Assembly: GCA_041395865.1 (NCBI GenBank)
Contig: JAWKZQ010000005.1
Span: 62,001 to 126,000 of the forward strand
DNA length: 64,000 nucleotides
Source: IMCC2047 sp041395865
GTDB taxonomy: Bacteria > Pseudomonadota > Gammaproteobacteria > Pseudomonadales > IMCC2047
Direction of reading: 5' to 3'
Shown: positions 26,205 through 34,656 of the stretch, piece by piece
Numbering within the stretch: the stretch's first letter is position 1
Layout: each line of letters starts with the position of its first letter
Made by a program: the position numbers and the translations under genes
Notes under the pieces: model-generated
Databases searched by the model: none
What the model saw: the letters and a program-made list of their open reading frames with translations, nothing else
Told to the model about the DNA's origin: nothing

Positions 26205-26281
26205 TGGTAGCTACGACTGGACTTGAACCAGTGACCCCAGCATTATGAATGCTGTGCTCTAACCAACTGAGCTACGTAGCC
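26205..26281 (-). tRNA. tRNA-Met (CAT), elongator type
   Basis: A 77-nt cloverleaf. The minus strand begins GGCTACGTAGCTCAGTTGG and ends in an encoded CCA. The anticodon arm is CAGCA-TTCATAA-TGCTG, with anticodon CAT. The T arm is ACTGG-TTCAAGT-CCAGT. The acceptor stem pairs fully except for a G1-T72 wobble at its end. The sequence is like elongator tRNA-Met and lacks initiator features. It lies between ychF upstream and the terminator that abuts the module-2 genes. Confidence 0.95.
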
Positions 26282-26328
26282 AAAGAGGACGCGAATTTTC
26301 GCGGTTTAGCCGGGTCTTGTCAAGCGGC

Positions 26329-27420
26329 TTAAACGTTAAATCTGAAGTGGATGACATCCCCGTCCTGAACGACATATTCCTTGCCTTCCAGGCGCCATTT
26401 TCCGGCTTCCTTGGCGCCGTTTTCGCCGTTATAAGCGATGTAGTCATCGTAGGCGGTGATTTCGGCCCGGATGAATCCTTTTTCAAAATCTGTGTGAATA
26501 ACACCGGCGGCTTCCGGGGCTTTGGCGCCGACCCTGACCGTCCAGGCGCGTACTTCCTTAACTCCGGCGGTGAAGTAAGTATGGAGGCCAAGCAGTTCAT
26601 AACCGCCGCGGATTACGCGATTTAAGCCGGGTTCTTCAAAGCCCAGTTCTTCCAGGAATTCGGCTTTTTCTTCATCTTCAAGTTCGATGATTTCGGCTTC
26701 CAGTTTGTTGCAGATGGCGACAACAATGGCGTTCTCGCTGGCGGCAATTTCTTTGACCGTGTCGAGGTAAGGGTTGTTTTCAAAGCCCTCTTCATCGACG
26801 TTGGCAATGTACATGGTGGGCTTGGTGGTAAGCAGGTGGAATTTTTTCACCAGCTTCTGCTCGTCCTCGTCAAGAGCCATGGCGCGCACGGGGAGGGCGT
26901 CATTCAGGTGAGGCAGCAGCTTTTCCAGTAGCGCCTTTTCTTTAATGGCATCTTTGTCGCCGCCCTTGGCAACACGTGTAACGCGCTGCAGTTGTTTTTC
27001 AACACTTTCCAGGTCAGCCAGTGCCAGTTCAGTGTTGATGACATCGATATCGGCGGCGGGGTCAACCTTGTTGGCGACATGGATTACATTGTCGTCTTCG
27101 AAACAGCGTACCACATGGGCAATGGCGTCTGTTTCGCGAATATTGGCCAGGAACTGGTTGCCGAGACCTTCGCCTTTTGATGCACCGGCGACCAGGCCGG
27201 CAATATCGACAAACTCCATAGTAGTGGGCACAACACGTTCGGGCTTTACGATTTCCGCCAGTTTGTCCTGGCGAGGGTCGGGCACGGGTACGACGCCGGA
27301 ATTAGGCTCGATGGTGCAGAATGGAAAGTTTTCTGCGCCGATACGCGCGTCTGTCAGTGCATTGAAAAGTGTTGATTTGCCGACGTTTGGAAGGCCGACA
27401 ATACCGCATTTAAAACCCAT
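26329..27420 (-). CDS. ychF: YchF/OLA1-family P-loop ATPase
   Basis: A 363-residue Obg-related nucleotide-binding protein that prefers ATP and associates with ribosomes; it is linked to stress responses. The G1 motif GLPNVGKST is at 9-17, switch regions follow (FVDIAGLVAGASKGEGLGNQFL), and a coiled-coil insert occupies roughly 130-200. The variant NVDE takes the place of NKxD, as known for this family. A TGS domain fills the C-terminus (ending VVQDGDVIHFRFNV). It lies 10 bases after pth on the minus strand, the usual gammaproteobacterial pairing. Confidence 0.96.
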   Translation of the reverse strand: MGFKCGIVGLPNVGKSTLFNALTDARIGAENFPFCTIEPNSGVVPVPDPRQDKLAEIVKPERVVPTTMEFVDIAGLVAGASKGEGLGNQFLANIRETDAIAHVVRCFEDDNVIHVANKVDPAADIDVINTELALADLESVEKQLQRVTRVAKGGDKDAIKEKALLEKLLPHLNDALPVRAMALDEDEQKLVKKFHLLTTKPTMYIANVDEEGFENNPYLDTVKEIAASENAIVVAICNKLEAEIIELEDEEKAEFLEELGFEEPGLNRVIRGGYELLGLHTYFTAGVKEVRAWTVRVGAKAPEAAGVIHTDFEKGFIRAEITAYDDYIAYNGENGAKEAGKWRLEGKEYVVQDGDVIHFRFNV

Positions 27421-27430
27421 GCTTGTTCCT

Positions 27431-28024
27431 TTATTTACTGTTGGCGTTGAAGCCGTTCAGCAGTGTTTGAGCTTTGTTCCAGTTGCCTTGCTGCACCTCT
27501 GGCAGGGTGCGGATCGCTTCGTCAATGCTCGCTTCGAGCAGTTCGCGTTCGCCTTTGGGTGCGCGTTTGAGTACGAAATCCACTACCTGGGAGCGGTCGC
27601 CGGGGTGACCGATGCCCAGTCGCAGGCGTTTAAAGCCGCGTGTGCCGAGGTGGCTGATAATGTCGCGCAGGCCGTTGTGGCCGCCATGGCCGCCGTCGAC
27701 TTTAAAGCGGGCGGTGCCGGGCGGGATATCCAGCTCATCGTGGGCGACCATAATGGCGTCCACCGGGATTTTGTAGAAGTTTGCCAGTGCCGCAACAGCT
27801 TGGCCGCTGCGATTCATGAAGGTTGTGGGAATCAGGCAGTGGCAGTCGCTATTGCCGAGGCGAATTTTTGCGTGTAAGCCGTGAAATTTCTTTTCCGGCT
27901 TGAGTTCGCCGTTGGCTGTTTTTACCAATTCAGAAACGAACTCGGCCCCGGCATTATGACGGGTTTGCTCATATTCAGGGCCTGGATTTCCCAGGCCTAC
28001 AATAAGTTGCAAAGTGCCAGTCAT
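27431..28024 (-). CDS. pth: Peptidyl-tRNA hydrolase
   Basis: Cleaves peptidyl-tRNA released from stalled ribosomes and recycles tRNA. It has 197 residues, with the family start IVGLGNPGPEYEQTRHNAG containing the catalytic histidine H23. TFMNRSGQAV and VAHDELDIPPG follow. It sits between rplY and ychF in one minus-strand run. Confidence 0.97.
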   Translation of the reverse strand: MTGTLQLIVGLGNPGPEYEQTRHNAGAEFVSELVKTANGELKPEKKFHGLHAKIRLGNSDCHCLIPTTFMNRSGQAVAALANFYKIPVDAIMVAHDELDIPPGTARFKVDGGHGGHNGLRDIISHLGTRGFKRLRLGIGHPGDRSQVVDFVLKRAPKGERELLEASIDEAIRTLPEVQQGNWNKAQTLLNGFNANSK

Positions 28025-28054
28025 CGTACCGGGGCCGAATGAGGAGCTGGGAGC

Positions 28055-28735
28055 TTACTCTTCGCCAGCGCCTTCGTCAGCCTGTTGTGTTGCTTCTGGA
28101 GCTTCAGGGGCTTCAGGTGCGCCTGCTTCTGGCTCTTCGGCAACTTTAGGTGCGTGGATGGACACAACTGGCAGGTCGTGTTCGTGCTCATCACCACCGT
28201 GGGCGAAGGCCATCAGCGTAACGCCTTTCGGCAGTGCCAGGTCAGACAGGTGAACGATCTGGTCGATTTCGACGTTGGTCATGTCAACATCGATGGATTC
28301 GGGCAGATCGCCTGGCAGACAGCTGATTTCAACTTCAGAGATGTTGTGGGAGATGGCACCGCCTTGCTCTTTAACGCCTTTACATGCATCTTCGTTGATG
28401 AAGTGCAGTGGTACGTTAACGTGGATTGCTACGTCTTTGCTCACGCGCAGGAAATCAACGTGCAGGATGACAGGTTTTGCAGGGTGACGCTGCATATCCT
28501 TAACAATCACGGATTCAGGGTTGCCGTCGATATTCAGGTCAATGATGTGAGCGAAAAAGGCTTCGTTCTCAGTTGCCTTGATAATATCTTTATGGGCAAG
28601 CGTGATGTTTTGCGGGTCTTTTTTACCACCGTAAACGATCGCTGGGATGTTGCCCTCGAGACGGCGCAGGCGGCGGCTCGAACCTTTCCCTGTCACGTCG
28701 CGTGCTTGAGCGTTCAATGAAAATTCGTTAGACAT
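28055..28735 (-). CDS. rplY: Ribosomal protein bL25, long CTC/TL5 form
   Basis: 5S rRNA-binding protein of the large subunit. It has 226 residues: an N-terminal L25 domain (about 5-92, LNAQARDVTGKGSSRRLRR, PAIVYGG) and a C-terminal TL5/CTC beta domain (about 100-190). The tail is rich in Ala, Glu and Pro. It is longer than the single-domain E. coli L25 (94 residues). The start at 28735 has GAGGAAG upstream; the frame remains open further upstream but without family similarity. Confidence 0.95.
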   Translation of the reverse strand: MSNEFSLNAQARDVTGKGSSRRLRRLEGNIPAIVYGGKKDPQNITLAHKDIIKATENEAFFAHIIDLNIDGNPESVIVKDMQRHPAKPVILHVDFLRVSKDVAIHVNVPLHFINEDACKGVKEQGGAISHNISEVEISCLPGDLPESIDVDMTNVEIDQIVHLSDLALPKGVTLMAFAHGGDEHEHDLPVVSIHAPKVAEEPEAGAPEAPEAPEATQQADEGAGEE

Positions 28736-28769
28736 TTTTGCTTCCTCAGTTAGGAGTTCTCTTGGATAT

Positions 28770-28800
28770 GCCCCGTTTTTTTCGACCAAAAAGCGGGGGC
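28770..28800 (-). terminator. Hairpin between prs and rplY
   Basis: On the minus strand, GCCCCCGCTTTTTGG pairs with AAAAAAACGGGGC across a short loop, with one bulged base. It lies in the 86-base gap between prs and rplY. It could be a partial terminator setting the prs to rplY expression ratio; the T-run is within the stem, so efficiency is doubtful. Confidence 0.35.
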
Positions 28801-28821
28801 TTTTAAGTACCCTGCCGGATA

Positions 28822-29769
28822 TTACTCCTGGAACAGGGCGCTGATCGATTCGGCATTGCGGACGCGTCGGATAGACTCGGCCAGCAGCGCTGAAATCGAA
28901 AGCTGGTGAATGCGTGAACACTGGGCTGCGGCTTCTGACAGGGGAATCGTGTCGGTAACCACCAGTTGGTCAAGCGTGGAATTAGTAATATTGTCGATGG
29001 CGGCGCCGGATAATACCGGGTGGGTACAGTAAGCAACCACTTTGCTGGCGCCTTTTGCTTTTAGCGCATCGGCCGCTTTGCAAAGCGTGCCGGCCGTATC
29101 GACCATGTCATCGATAAGGATACAGGTTTTACCGTCGACTTCACCGATGATGTTCATGACTTCAGAGACATTGGCCTTGGGTCGACGTTTGTCGATAATG
29201 GCCAAGTCGCAGTTGAGCTGTTTTGCCAGGGCGCGGGCACGAACTACACCGCCGATATCGGGTGAAACCACCACCATGTTCTCGTAGCGCTGGCGAGTAA
29301 TGTGCTCAAGCAGTACGGGCGATCCGTAGATGTTGTCTACCGGGCAGTTAAAGAAGCCCTGAATCTGGTCGGCGTGCAGGTCAACGGTGAGAACGCGGTC
29401 AATGCCAACGGTGTCCATCATCATGGCGACAACCTTGGCAGTGATTGGCACGCGAACCGATCGTACGCGGCGATCCTGGCGTGCATAGCCGAAGTAGGGC
29501 ACGACAGCCGTGATACTGGCGGCTGAGGCGCGGCGTACTGCATCCACCATCACCAGCAACTCCATCAGGTTGTCATTGGTTGGTGCGCAGGTGGATTGAA
29601 TGATGAAGACATCCTTGCCGCGTACATGATCTTTGATTTCTGCGGAGGTTTCGCCATCGCTGAATTGCGAAACGACGGCATTGCCCAAAGACATGGACAG
29701 GTGCTTGACAACTTTCTTGGCGAGATCGGGATTTGCGTTGCCGGTGAAAATAGTTAAATTTGCAGCCAC
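28822..29769 (-). CDS. prs: Ribose-phosphate pyrophosphokinase
   Basis: Makes PRPP from ribose 5-phosphate and ATP for nucleotide, histidine and tryptophan synthesis. The 315-residue length matches class I enzymes. The flexible-loop and Mg-ATP region (DLHADQIQGFF) and the PRPP-binding loop CILIDDMVDTAGTL are both clear. It lies between tRNA-Gln and rplY, the same context as in many gammaproteobacteria. Confidence 0.97.
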   Translation of the reverse strand: MAANLTIFTGNANPDLAKKVVKHLSMSLGNAVVSQFSDGETSAEIKDHVRGKDVFIIQSTCAPTNDNLMELLVMVDAVRRASAASITAVVPYFGYARQDRRVRSVRVPITAKVVAMMMDTVGIDRVLTVDLHADQIQGFFNCPVDNIYGSPVLLEHITRQRYENMVVVSPDIGGVVRARALAKQLNCDLAIIDKRRPKANVSEVMNIIGEVDGKTCILIDDMVDTAGTLCKAADALKAKGASKVVAYCTHPVLSGAAIDNITNSTLDQLVVTDTIPLSEAAAQCSRIHQLSISALLAESIRRVRNAESISALFQE

Positions 29770-29811
29770 GCCGGAATACCTTTGGATGATGAATTCAATA
29801 AGTAGAGGAAA

Positions 29812-29888
29812 TGGCTGGGGTGGGAGGATTCGAACCTCCGAGTGCCGGTACCAAAAACCGGTGCCTTAGGCCGCTTGGCTACACCCCA
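29812..29888 (-). tRNA. tRNA-Gln (TTG)
   Basis: A 77-nt cloverleaf beginning TGGGGTGTAGCCAAGCGGCC and ending CACCCCAGCCA. The anticodon arm CCGGT-TTTTGGT-ACCGG gives anticodon TTG, and the T arm is GGAGG-TTCGAAT-CCTCC. The encoded CCA is present. It sits between ispE and prs on the same strand, as in many relatives. Confidence 0.96.
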
Positions 29889-29905
29889 ACATTATTCATT
29901 TGCTG

Positions 29906-30766
29906 TTACTTCAATGCAGTGTTCAGCTTTGCTGTCCGATGCAGTGGGGATACATTTTGTCCCCGGGCGATAAAGCCCTTCAGCGAATCGGGTAACTGTG
30001 CCAGAACCTCTTCGGCCTGAGCACTGGTTTCGAAATCAGCGAATACGCTTGATCCCGTCCCGGTCATCCTTGCTGCAGCGAACTGGTTAAGCCAGAGTAA
30101 CGCTTGCTTAACCGGCGGGTAAAGTGTTGAAACTACTGCTTCGCAGTCATTTCGACCACCCCCCTCCAAAGCGGTCGCTATTGTGATGGCTGATGTGTTT
30201 CGTGTCAATTCCTTATGCGAAAAAATTTCTGCGGTGGCAACATGACAAGCGGGGGTTAAAACCAGATACCAGGGCTCGCTGAGAGAGACCGCTGTGAGCT
30301 GCTCGCCAACGCCCTCCGCCCAGGCGGCATGGCCCTGGACAAAGACCGGCACGTCGGCGCCGAGCTGGAGGCCTAATTCGGCCAGTTGCGGGAGTTCATA
30401 ATCGAGTTCCCAAAGCAGATTCAGGCCGATGAGGGTCGTGGCAGCATCGGAGCTGCCTCCGCCGAGCCCGGCGCCCATCGGCAGGGTTTTATCCAGCCTG
30501 ATTCGGGCGCCCTTTGAGCAGTGGCTGTCCTGCTGTAATAGTTTGGCCGCTCGGTAGATAAGGTTCTGTTCGCAATCCACACCGGTGATTTCACCGATCA
30601 GTTCGATCTTGTTTGTGGGAAGCTGCTCAAAGTGAAGCTGGTCCCCGTAATCAAGAAACTGAAAAAGCGTCTGCAGATTGTGATAACCGTCTTCGCGGCG
30701 CCCGGTAATATGCAGCATCAGGTTTAGTTTTGCCGGGGCCGGCAGGCTCAGTGTGGGCTCGATCAT
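29906..30766 (-). CDS. ispE: 4-diphosphocytidyl-2-C-methyl-D-erythritol kinase
   Basis: GHMP kinase of the MEP isoprenoid pathway. It has 286 residues, with PAKLNLMLHITGRREDGYHNLQT at the N-terminus (catalytic lysine in PAKLNL) and the ATP loop PMGAGLGGGSSDAAT near residue 92-106. The ATG at 30766 overlaps the lolB stop as ATGA. An upstream in-frame ATG at 30793 lies inside lolB and is less likely. Confidence 0.96.
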   Translation of the reverse strand: MIEPTLSLPAPAKLNLMLHITGRREDGYHNLQTLFQFLDYGDQLHFEQLPTNKIELIGEITGVDCEQNLIYRAAKLLQQDSHCSKGARIRLDKTLPMGAGLGGGSSDAATTLIGLNLLWELDYELPQLAELGLQLGADVPVFVQGHAAWAEGVGEQLTAVSLSEPWYLVLTPACHVATAEIFSHKELTRNTSAITIATALEGGGRNDCEAVVSTLYPPVKQALLWLNQFAAARMTGTGSSVFADFETSAQAEEVLAQLPDSLKGFIARGQNVSPLHRTAKLNTALK

Positions 30767-31407
30767 GGCTGTTGGCTTGTGTGCAGGGACCACTGTTTGA
30801 TCAGCAAAGTCAGTTTGATGTCATCTTGTTGCAGCAGGATTTTACCCGGCAAAGGGAACGATCCAAACTGCTGGTAACGGCTGAAATGGAGTTGCCAACC
30901 CGCCTGGTGCAGGTTTTCCATCAGGCCCTGATCATTCAATTGATAACGGGCCTGGCTGTTGGGGGATGGAATGCCTCGAATCCAGTAGTTAAGGTCGTCT
31001 ACGGGTAGTGTCCAGCCCAGTTCCTGTAGTAGTAATGCCTCCGGAACGGAGGTGTCGAACTCGCCGCGGCCGGCAATATTAAGGTGTACGTTGCCGCTGG
31101 TGCCCGAGAGTGTGGCCAGGCCCTGCCCGAGCAGCGAGGTGACGCGGATATCAAAATGTTGCGCCTGTTGTTGCCAGTTGAAACGTGCGCTGTTGGATTG
31201 GTCGGGCGTTCGGATGCCCAGTTTTCCCATGATGTCCCAGTCATCCAGGGCGCCGACCAGTTGTTGATGTCGAGGCCAGTCGACTCGCTGGCTGTCCGGC
31301 AGAGTAGTTTGCTGCGTTATCGGGGCGCAGGCTGCAAGAGCCGATAGGATAAGCAGGATGTTGCACCGGCCCAGCCGGTGGCTTGAAGCGGTCAACCAGG
31401 CGATCAC
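30763..31407 (-). CDS. lolB: Outer-membrane lipoprotein receptor LolB
   Basis: Accepts lipoproteins from LolA and inserts them into the outer membrane. It has 214 residues, a signal peptide with lipobox LSALAAC (Cys27), and an 11-strand LolB fold suggested by WDIMGKLGIRTP and LQELGWTLPVDDLNYWIRG. It is translationally coupled to ispE below and overlaps the TPR gene above by 4 bases. Confidence 0.94.
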   Translation of the reverse strand: MIAWLTASSHRLGRCNILLILSALAACAPITQQTTLPDSQRVDWPRHQQLVGALDDWDIMGKLGIRTPDQSNSARFNWQQQAQHFDIRVTSLLGQGLATLSGTSGNVHLNIAGRGEFDTSVPEALLLQELGWTLPVDDLNYWIRGIPSPNSQARYQLNDQGLMENLHQAGWQLHFSRYQQFGSFPLPGKILLQQDDIKLTLLIKQWSLHTSQQP

Positions 31408-33131
31408 TGATTCAGGTCTGGGCTGAGGCGCTCGATAACGCGTTTCAGAATTGGGCTGTCTGGCTGTCTTTCAAGCGCTTCTTGCCATATCTGGCGGGCT
31501 CGTTGCTGCTGACCGTTAGTCCACAATGCCTCGCCCAGATGGGCGGCGACTTCGTGATCCGGAAAGTCTGCGTGAGCCCTTTCCAGCAGGCGGATGGCCT
31601 CTTCGTAATTCCCCATACGAAACTGCGCCCAGCCAAGGCTGTCGGTAATAGCGGGGTCGTTGGGTTTCAGTTCATTGGCCCGGGAGATAAGCGCCAGGGC
31701 TTCCTCATAACGGGTGGTGCGGTCTGCCAGCGTATAGCCCAGCGCATTCAGCACCATCGCGTTGTCCGGCTCCTGTGACAGGATGGCGCGAAGGTCCATT
31801 TCCATCGCTGCCAGGTCGTTGATTTTCTCAGACGTCATGGCGCGCGTGTAGAGCAGGTTGATGTCGTCCGGGTGTTGCTCTAATGCCTGGTTGAGCAATT
31901 GCAGGGCGTTGTCAACGAGGTTTTTTTCAGCCAGTAGTTCGGCTTCGATGATATAGAGGCTTTTGCTGTGCTCTACGTGGGACTGGCGTGCCTGGGCGAA
32001 CAGGGTTTGGAGGCGGGCGAGATTGCCCTGTTCCAGCGACAGGGTGCCGAGGCGGTGGTACGCTGGCAGGAACTTGCTGCCAGCGGACACCAGGCGGTAG
32101 TGATCAATGGCTGTTTCCGGCTGGCCGGCTTTTTCAGCCGATTGGCCCAGGTAAAACTGTACCTCGTCTTTCAGGGCAGGGTTTTTCAGCAGCATTTTCA
32201 GGTTGTCATTGCCTTTGCGGAAAGCGCTGTTTTCCAGTTGCAGCAGGGCCAGGGTGAGGCGCAGCTGATCATTTTCCGGCGATTGCTTAACCAGTTGCTC
32301 AAATTGCGTTTGTGCGGCCCGCAGCTGTTTGTCATCGATCAGCATTTGTGCGTAAAGCACACGCAAGACCTGATCGTCGGGGTGTTTTTTCAGTCCTTTT
32401 TTCAGGTCCTTTAGCGCCTGTTCGGTATTGCCCAGCTGGTGGTTGAGCTTGGCTTTAATGGAAAGGCTTCGGACGCTGTTTTGCTGGCGATCAAGTTCGT
32501 TGGCGCTGAGCAGAGCCTCTTCATTGCGTCCGTTGAGTTGCAACAGGACAATTTTGGCCGTCAACAGCTGGGTATTGTCGGGGTACTTGCCGAGCAAGCG
32601 CTCCAGCTCAATCAGTAAATCATCGCGCTGGATCGGGGTGAGCTGACGGCTACTGGCAGCCAGGTGATCAAAGCTTGCTTCGCCGGTTTCCTGAAGCAGC
32701 TCCTCCATCAGGCCTACCGCCTCGTGAACCTGTCCGTTGAGCAGAAGCTGGGCGGCGAGGACCTGCTTGGCTTCAGGATTGTCGGGGGCGACCTCATGCC
32801 ACAGTTGCGCGGCCATGAAGGTGGCTTTTCGTGCCTTGATGGAAGCGGCAATACGGGTGGCGCGTTCTGCCAGGCCGGGGTCGCGGGTTTCCCTGGCAGC
32901 CGATAAATAGTTGCTGAGTAATATATCGTAGCGTTTACGCTGCCCGGCCAGCTCCGCAACCAGCAGGGTATACAGGGTTTCCGGCTCAAGGTCGGCTGCA
33001 GGCAACGGGGCTGCCCCGGCAACGCTTTCAGCCCCGGGCGCATCAGTTTTGCTGGGTGCTTGAGTTGTAGCGCAGCCGGAAAGCAGTACAGCCAGGCATG
33101 CGGGTATAAGCAAAGTCTTAAAGAGAGTCAT
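31404..33131 (-). CDS. Tetratricopeptide-repeat lipoprotein
   Basis: A 575-residue TPR protein with lipobox LLSGC (Cys20). It has at least eight degenerate TPR units spread from about residue 50 to the C-terminus (for example ALTYTLADRTTRYEEALALISRANELKPNDPAI and ALLSANELDRQQ). TPR lipoproteins next to lolB are common in Pseudomonas relatives, and a scaffold role in outer-membrane biogenesis is assumed, not proven. It is the first gene of a TPR-lolB-ispE transcript. Confidence 0.88.
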   Translation of the reverse strand: MTLFKTLLIPACLAVLLSGCATTQAPSKTDAPGAESVAGAAPLPAADLEPETLYTLLVAELAGQRKRYDILLSNYLSAARETRDPGLAERATRIAASIKARKATFMAAQLWHEVAPDNPEAKQVLAAQLLLNGQVHEAVGLMEELLQETGEASFDHLAASSRQLTPIQRDDLLIELERLLGKYPDNTQLLTAKIVLLQLNGRNEEALLSANELDRQQNSVRSLSIKAKLNHQLGNTEQALKDLKKGLKKHPDDQVLRVLYAQMLIDDKQLRAAQTQFEQLVKQSPENDQLRLTLALLQLENSAFRKGNDNLKMLLKNPALKDEVQFYLGQSAEKAGQPETAIDHYRLVSAGSKFLPAYHRLGTLSLEQGNLARLQTLFAQARQSHVEHSKSLYIIEAELLAEKNLVDNALQLLNQALEQHPDDINLLYTRAMTSEKINDLAAMEMDLRAILSQEPDNAMVLNALGYTLADRTTRYEEALALISRANELKPNDPAITDSLGWAQFRMGNYEEAIRLLERAHADFPDHEVAAHLGEALWTNGQQQRARQIWQEALERQPDSPILKRVIERLSPDLNQ

Positions 33132-33238
33132 GGGGAGTCATTTTATACGAGGCGGATGTTCCCCGGTAGACACTGCAAGCGGTAAATTGTTGCGATCTTG
33201 CTTCTTTATCTGCTTTTTAGCCCGGTTCTTGGCAGGCA

Positions 33239-33266
33239 TTGCACTGGGCAGCTAAATGATTAGAAT
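33239..33266 (+). promoter_or_regulatory. Candidate promoter of the cfa gene
   Basis: TTGCAC (33239-33244), 16-base spacer, TAGAAT (33261-33266), about 80 bases upstream of the cyclopropane synthase ATG. The hexamers are reasonable, but nothing else supports the start site. Confidence 0.4.
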
Positions 33267-33344
33267 GGATCGAGTTTTAATTGATGGCGCAGGGTATCTT
33301 GGAAAGGTGCCTGATACTGACTTTGACTGAGCGGAGCAGAGTTT

Positions 33345-34514
33345 ATGTTTTTGCAGCTACTTGAAAAAACGATTCACAAAGGCCGACTGAAAGTAGTCAT
33401 GCCTGACGGGGCCGAGCATTGTTTCGGGACCGGGCAGCCGGAAGTTGTATGGCGTATCAACAATCCCAAGGTGCCGGGGCGACTGATCAGAAACGGCGAT
33501 TTTGAGGTTGGCCAGACCTATATGGAAAAAGGGTGGGATCTGCTCAAGGGTAGTTTGGCTGATTTCATTAACCTGCTTTATATGAATTTTGAGGATAGCA
33601 ACCCAGGCGCTGTTAAAAAGCTGGTGGGACGCACCCTCAAACAGTGGAACCATGCCAGTAAGAGTCTCCGCAACGTCTCTACACACTATGACCTGGACGA
33701 AACCCTGTTCCGCACTTTCCTTGATGAGGATATGCATTACTCCTGTGCCTATTTCCGGTCGCCGGAGGATGACCTGGAAACGGCGCAGCAGAATAAATGC
33801 CGTCATATCATGAACAAGTTGCGCCTTGAGCCGGGCCAGAAACTGCTGGATATTGGCTCCGGGTGGGGAAGTTTAAGCCTTTATATGGCGCGCAATGGCG
33901 GTGTCAGCACCCAGGGGGTAACGCTTTCGGTTGAGCAGTTGCGTGTGGCCAAGGCCCGGGCTGAACAGGAAGGATTAAGTGATCGCGTGAAGTTCGATCT
34001 GCAGGATTACCGCGAGCATTCCGGGAAATATGACCGCATCGTCTCGGTGGGTATGTTTGAGCATGTCGGCGTGCCTTATTACGAAGCTTATTTTCGCAAG
34101 CTAAATGACCTGTTGACCGATGATGGGGTCGTGTTGCTGCACACCATCGGGCGAAGCGGTTTGCCGAGCATTACAAACCCCTGGATCGAGAAATATATTT
34201 TCCCCGGCGGCTATATTCCGGCCCTGTCGGAAATGTTGCCGCCCATTGAAAAGGTTGGGTTGCTGGTTAACGACATCGAGATTTTGAGGTTTCACTATGC
34301 GGATACGCTGGCGGCCTGGGCTGAACGGTTTGCCGGGCACCGTGAACAGTTTGTTGCCAGTAAAGGCGAAACCTTTTGTCGCATGTGGGAAATTTACCTG
34401 GGGATGTGTGAAGCGGCTTTCCGCAACTCGGACCTGGTGGTTTACCAGCTGCAATTGACGAAATCCAAGTCCGTGGTGCCGAATACGCGCGATTATTTAT
34501 ATCAAAGCAACTGA
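33345..34514 (+). CDS. cfa: Cyclopropane-fatty-acyl-phospholipid synthase
   Basis: Transfers a methylene from S-adenosylmethionine to the double bond of membrane phospholipid acyl chains, usually in stationary phase or stress. It has 389 residues. The SAM-binding motif is LLDIGSGWGSLSLYMA (about 165-180); the conserved HYDLDETLFRTFLDEDMHYSCAYF segment precedes it and MFEHVG follows. The length is typical for the family. It lies alone between the divergent TPR-lolB transcript and hemA. Confidence 0.93.
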   Translation: MFLQLLEKTIHKGRLKVVMPDGAEHCFGTGQPEVVWRINNPKVPGRLIRNGDFEVGQTYMEKGWDLLKGSLADFINLLYMNFEDSNPGAVKKLVGRTLKQWNHASKSLRNVSTHYDLDETLFRTFLDEDMHYSCAYFRSPEDDLETAQQNKCRHIMNKLRLEPGQKLLDIGSGWGSLSLYMARNGGVSTQGVTLSVEQLRVAKARAEQEGLSDRVKFDLQDYREHSGKYDRIVSVGMFEHVGVPYYEAYFRKLNDLLTDDGVVLLHTIGRSGLPSITNPWIEKYIFPGGYIPALSEMLPPIEKVGLLVNDIEILRFHYADTLAAWAERFAGHREQFVASKGETFCRMWEIYLGMCEAAFRNSDLVVYQLQLTKSKSVVPNTRDYLYQSN

Positions 34515-34656
34515 AATTTGTTATATAGATAGCCTCTAACCCCAGCATTTTTATATAATTTGCCGCTTTTGAGCGCCCGGCCCGGTTGGCACTGAGTTTG
34601 TTCAGGTGGGCGCTTGCGGATTTTTTTCCTTTAGGCAAAGTCATTTCGAGCACTTC

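Noticed and set aside
19371..26281. Intact prophage or integrative element between the two modules
   Set aside because: No integrase, replication or structural gene and no direct repeat of the tRNA 3' end seen; the intervening genes look chromosomal. At most remnants or solitary switches.
26945..27877. 310-codon plus-strand open frame
   Set aside because: Antisense to ychF and pth and crosses their junction; serine/alanine-rich shadow without motifs.
28085..28720. 211-codon plus-strand open frame
   Set aside because: Antisense to rplY, whose family match is clear.
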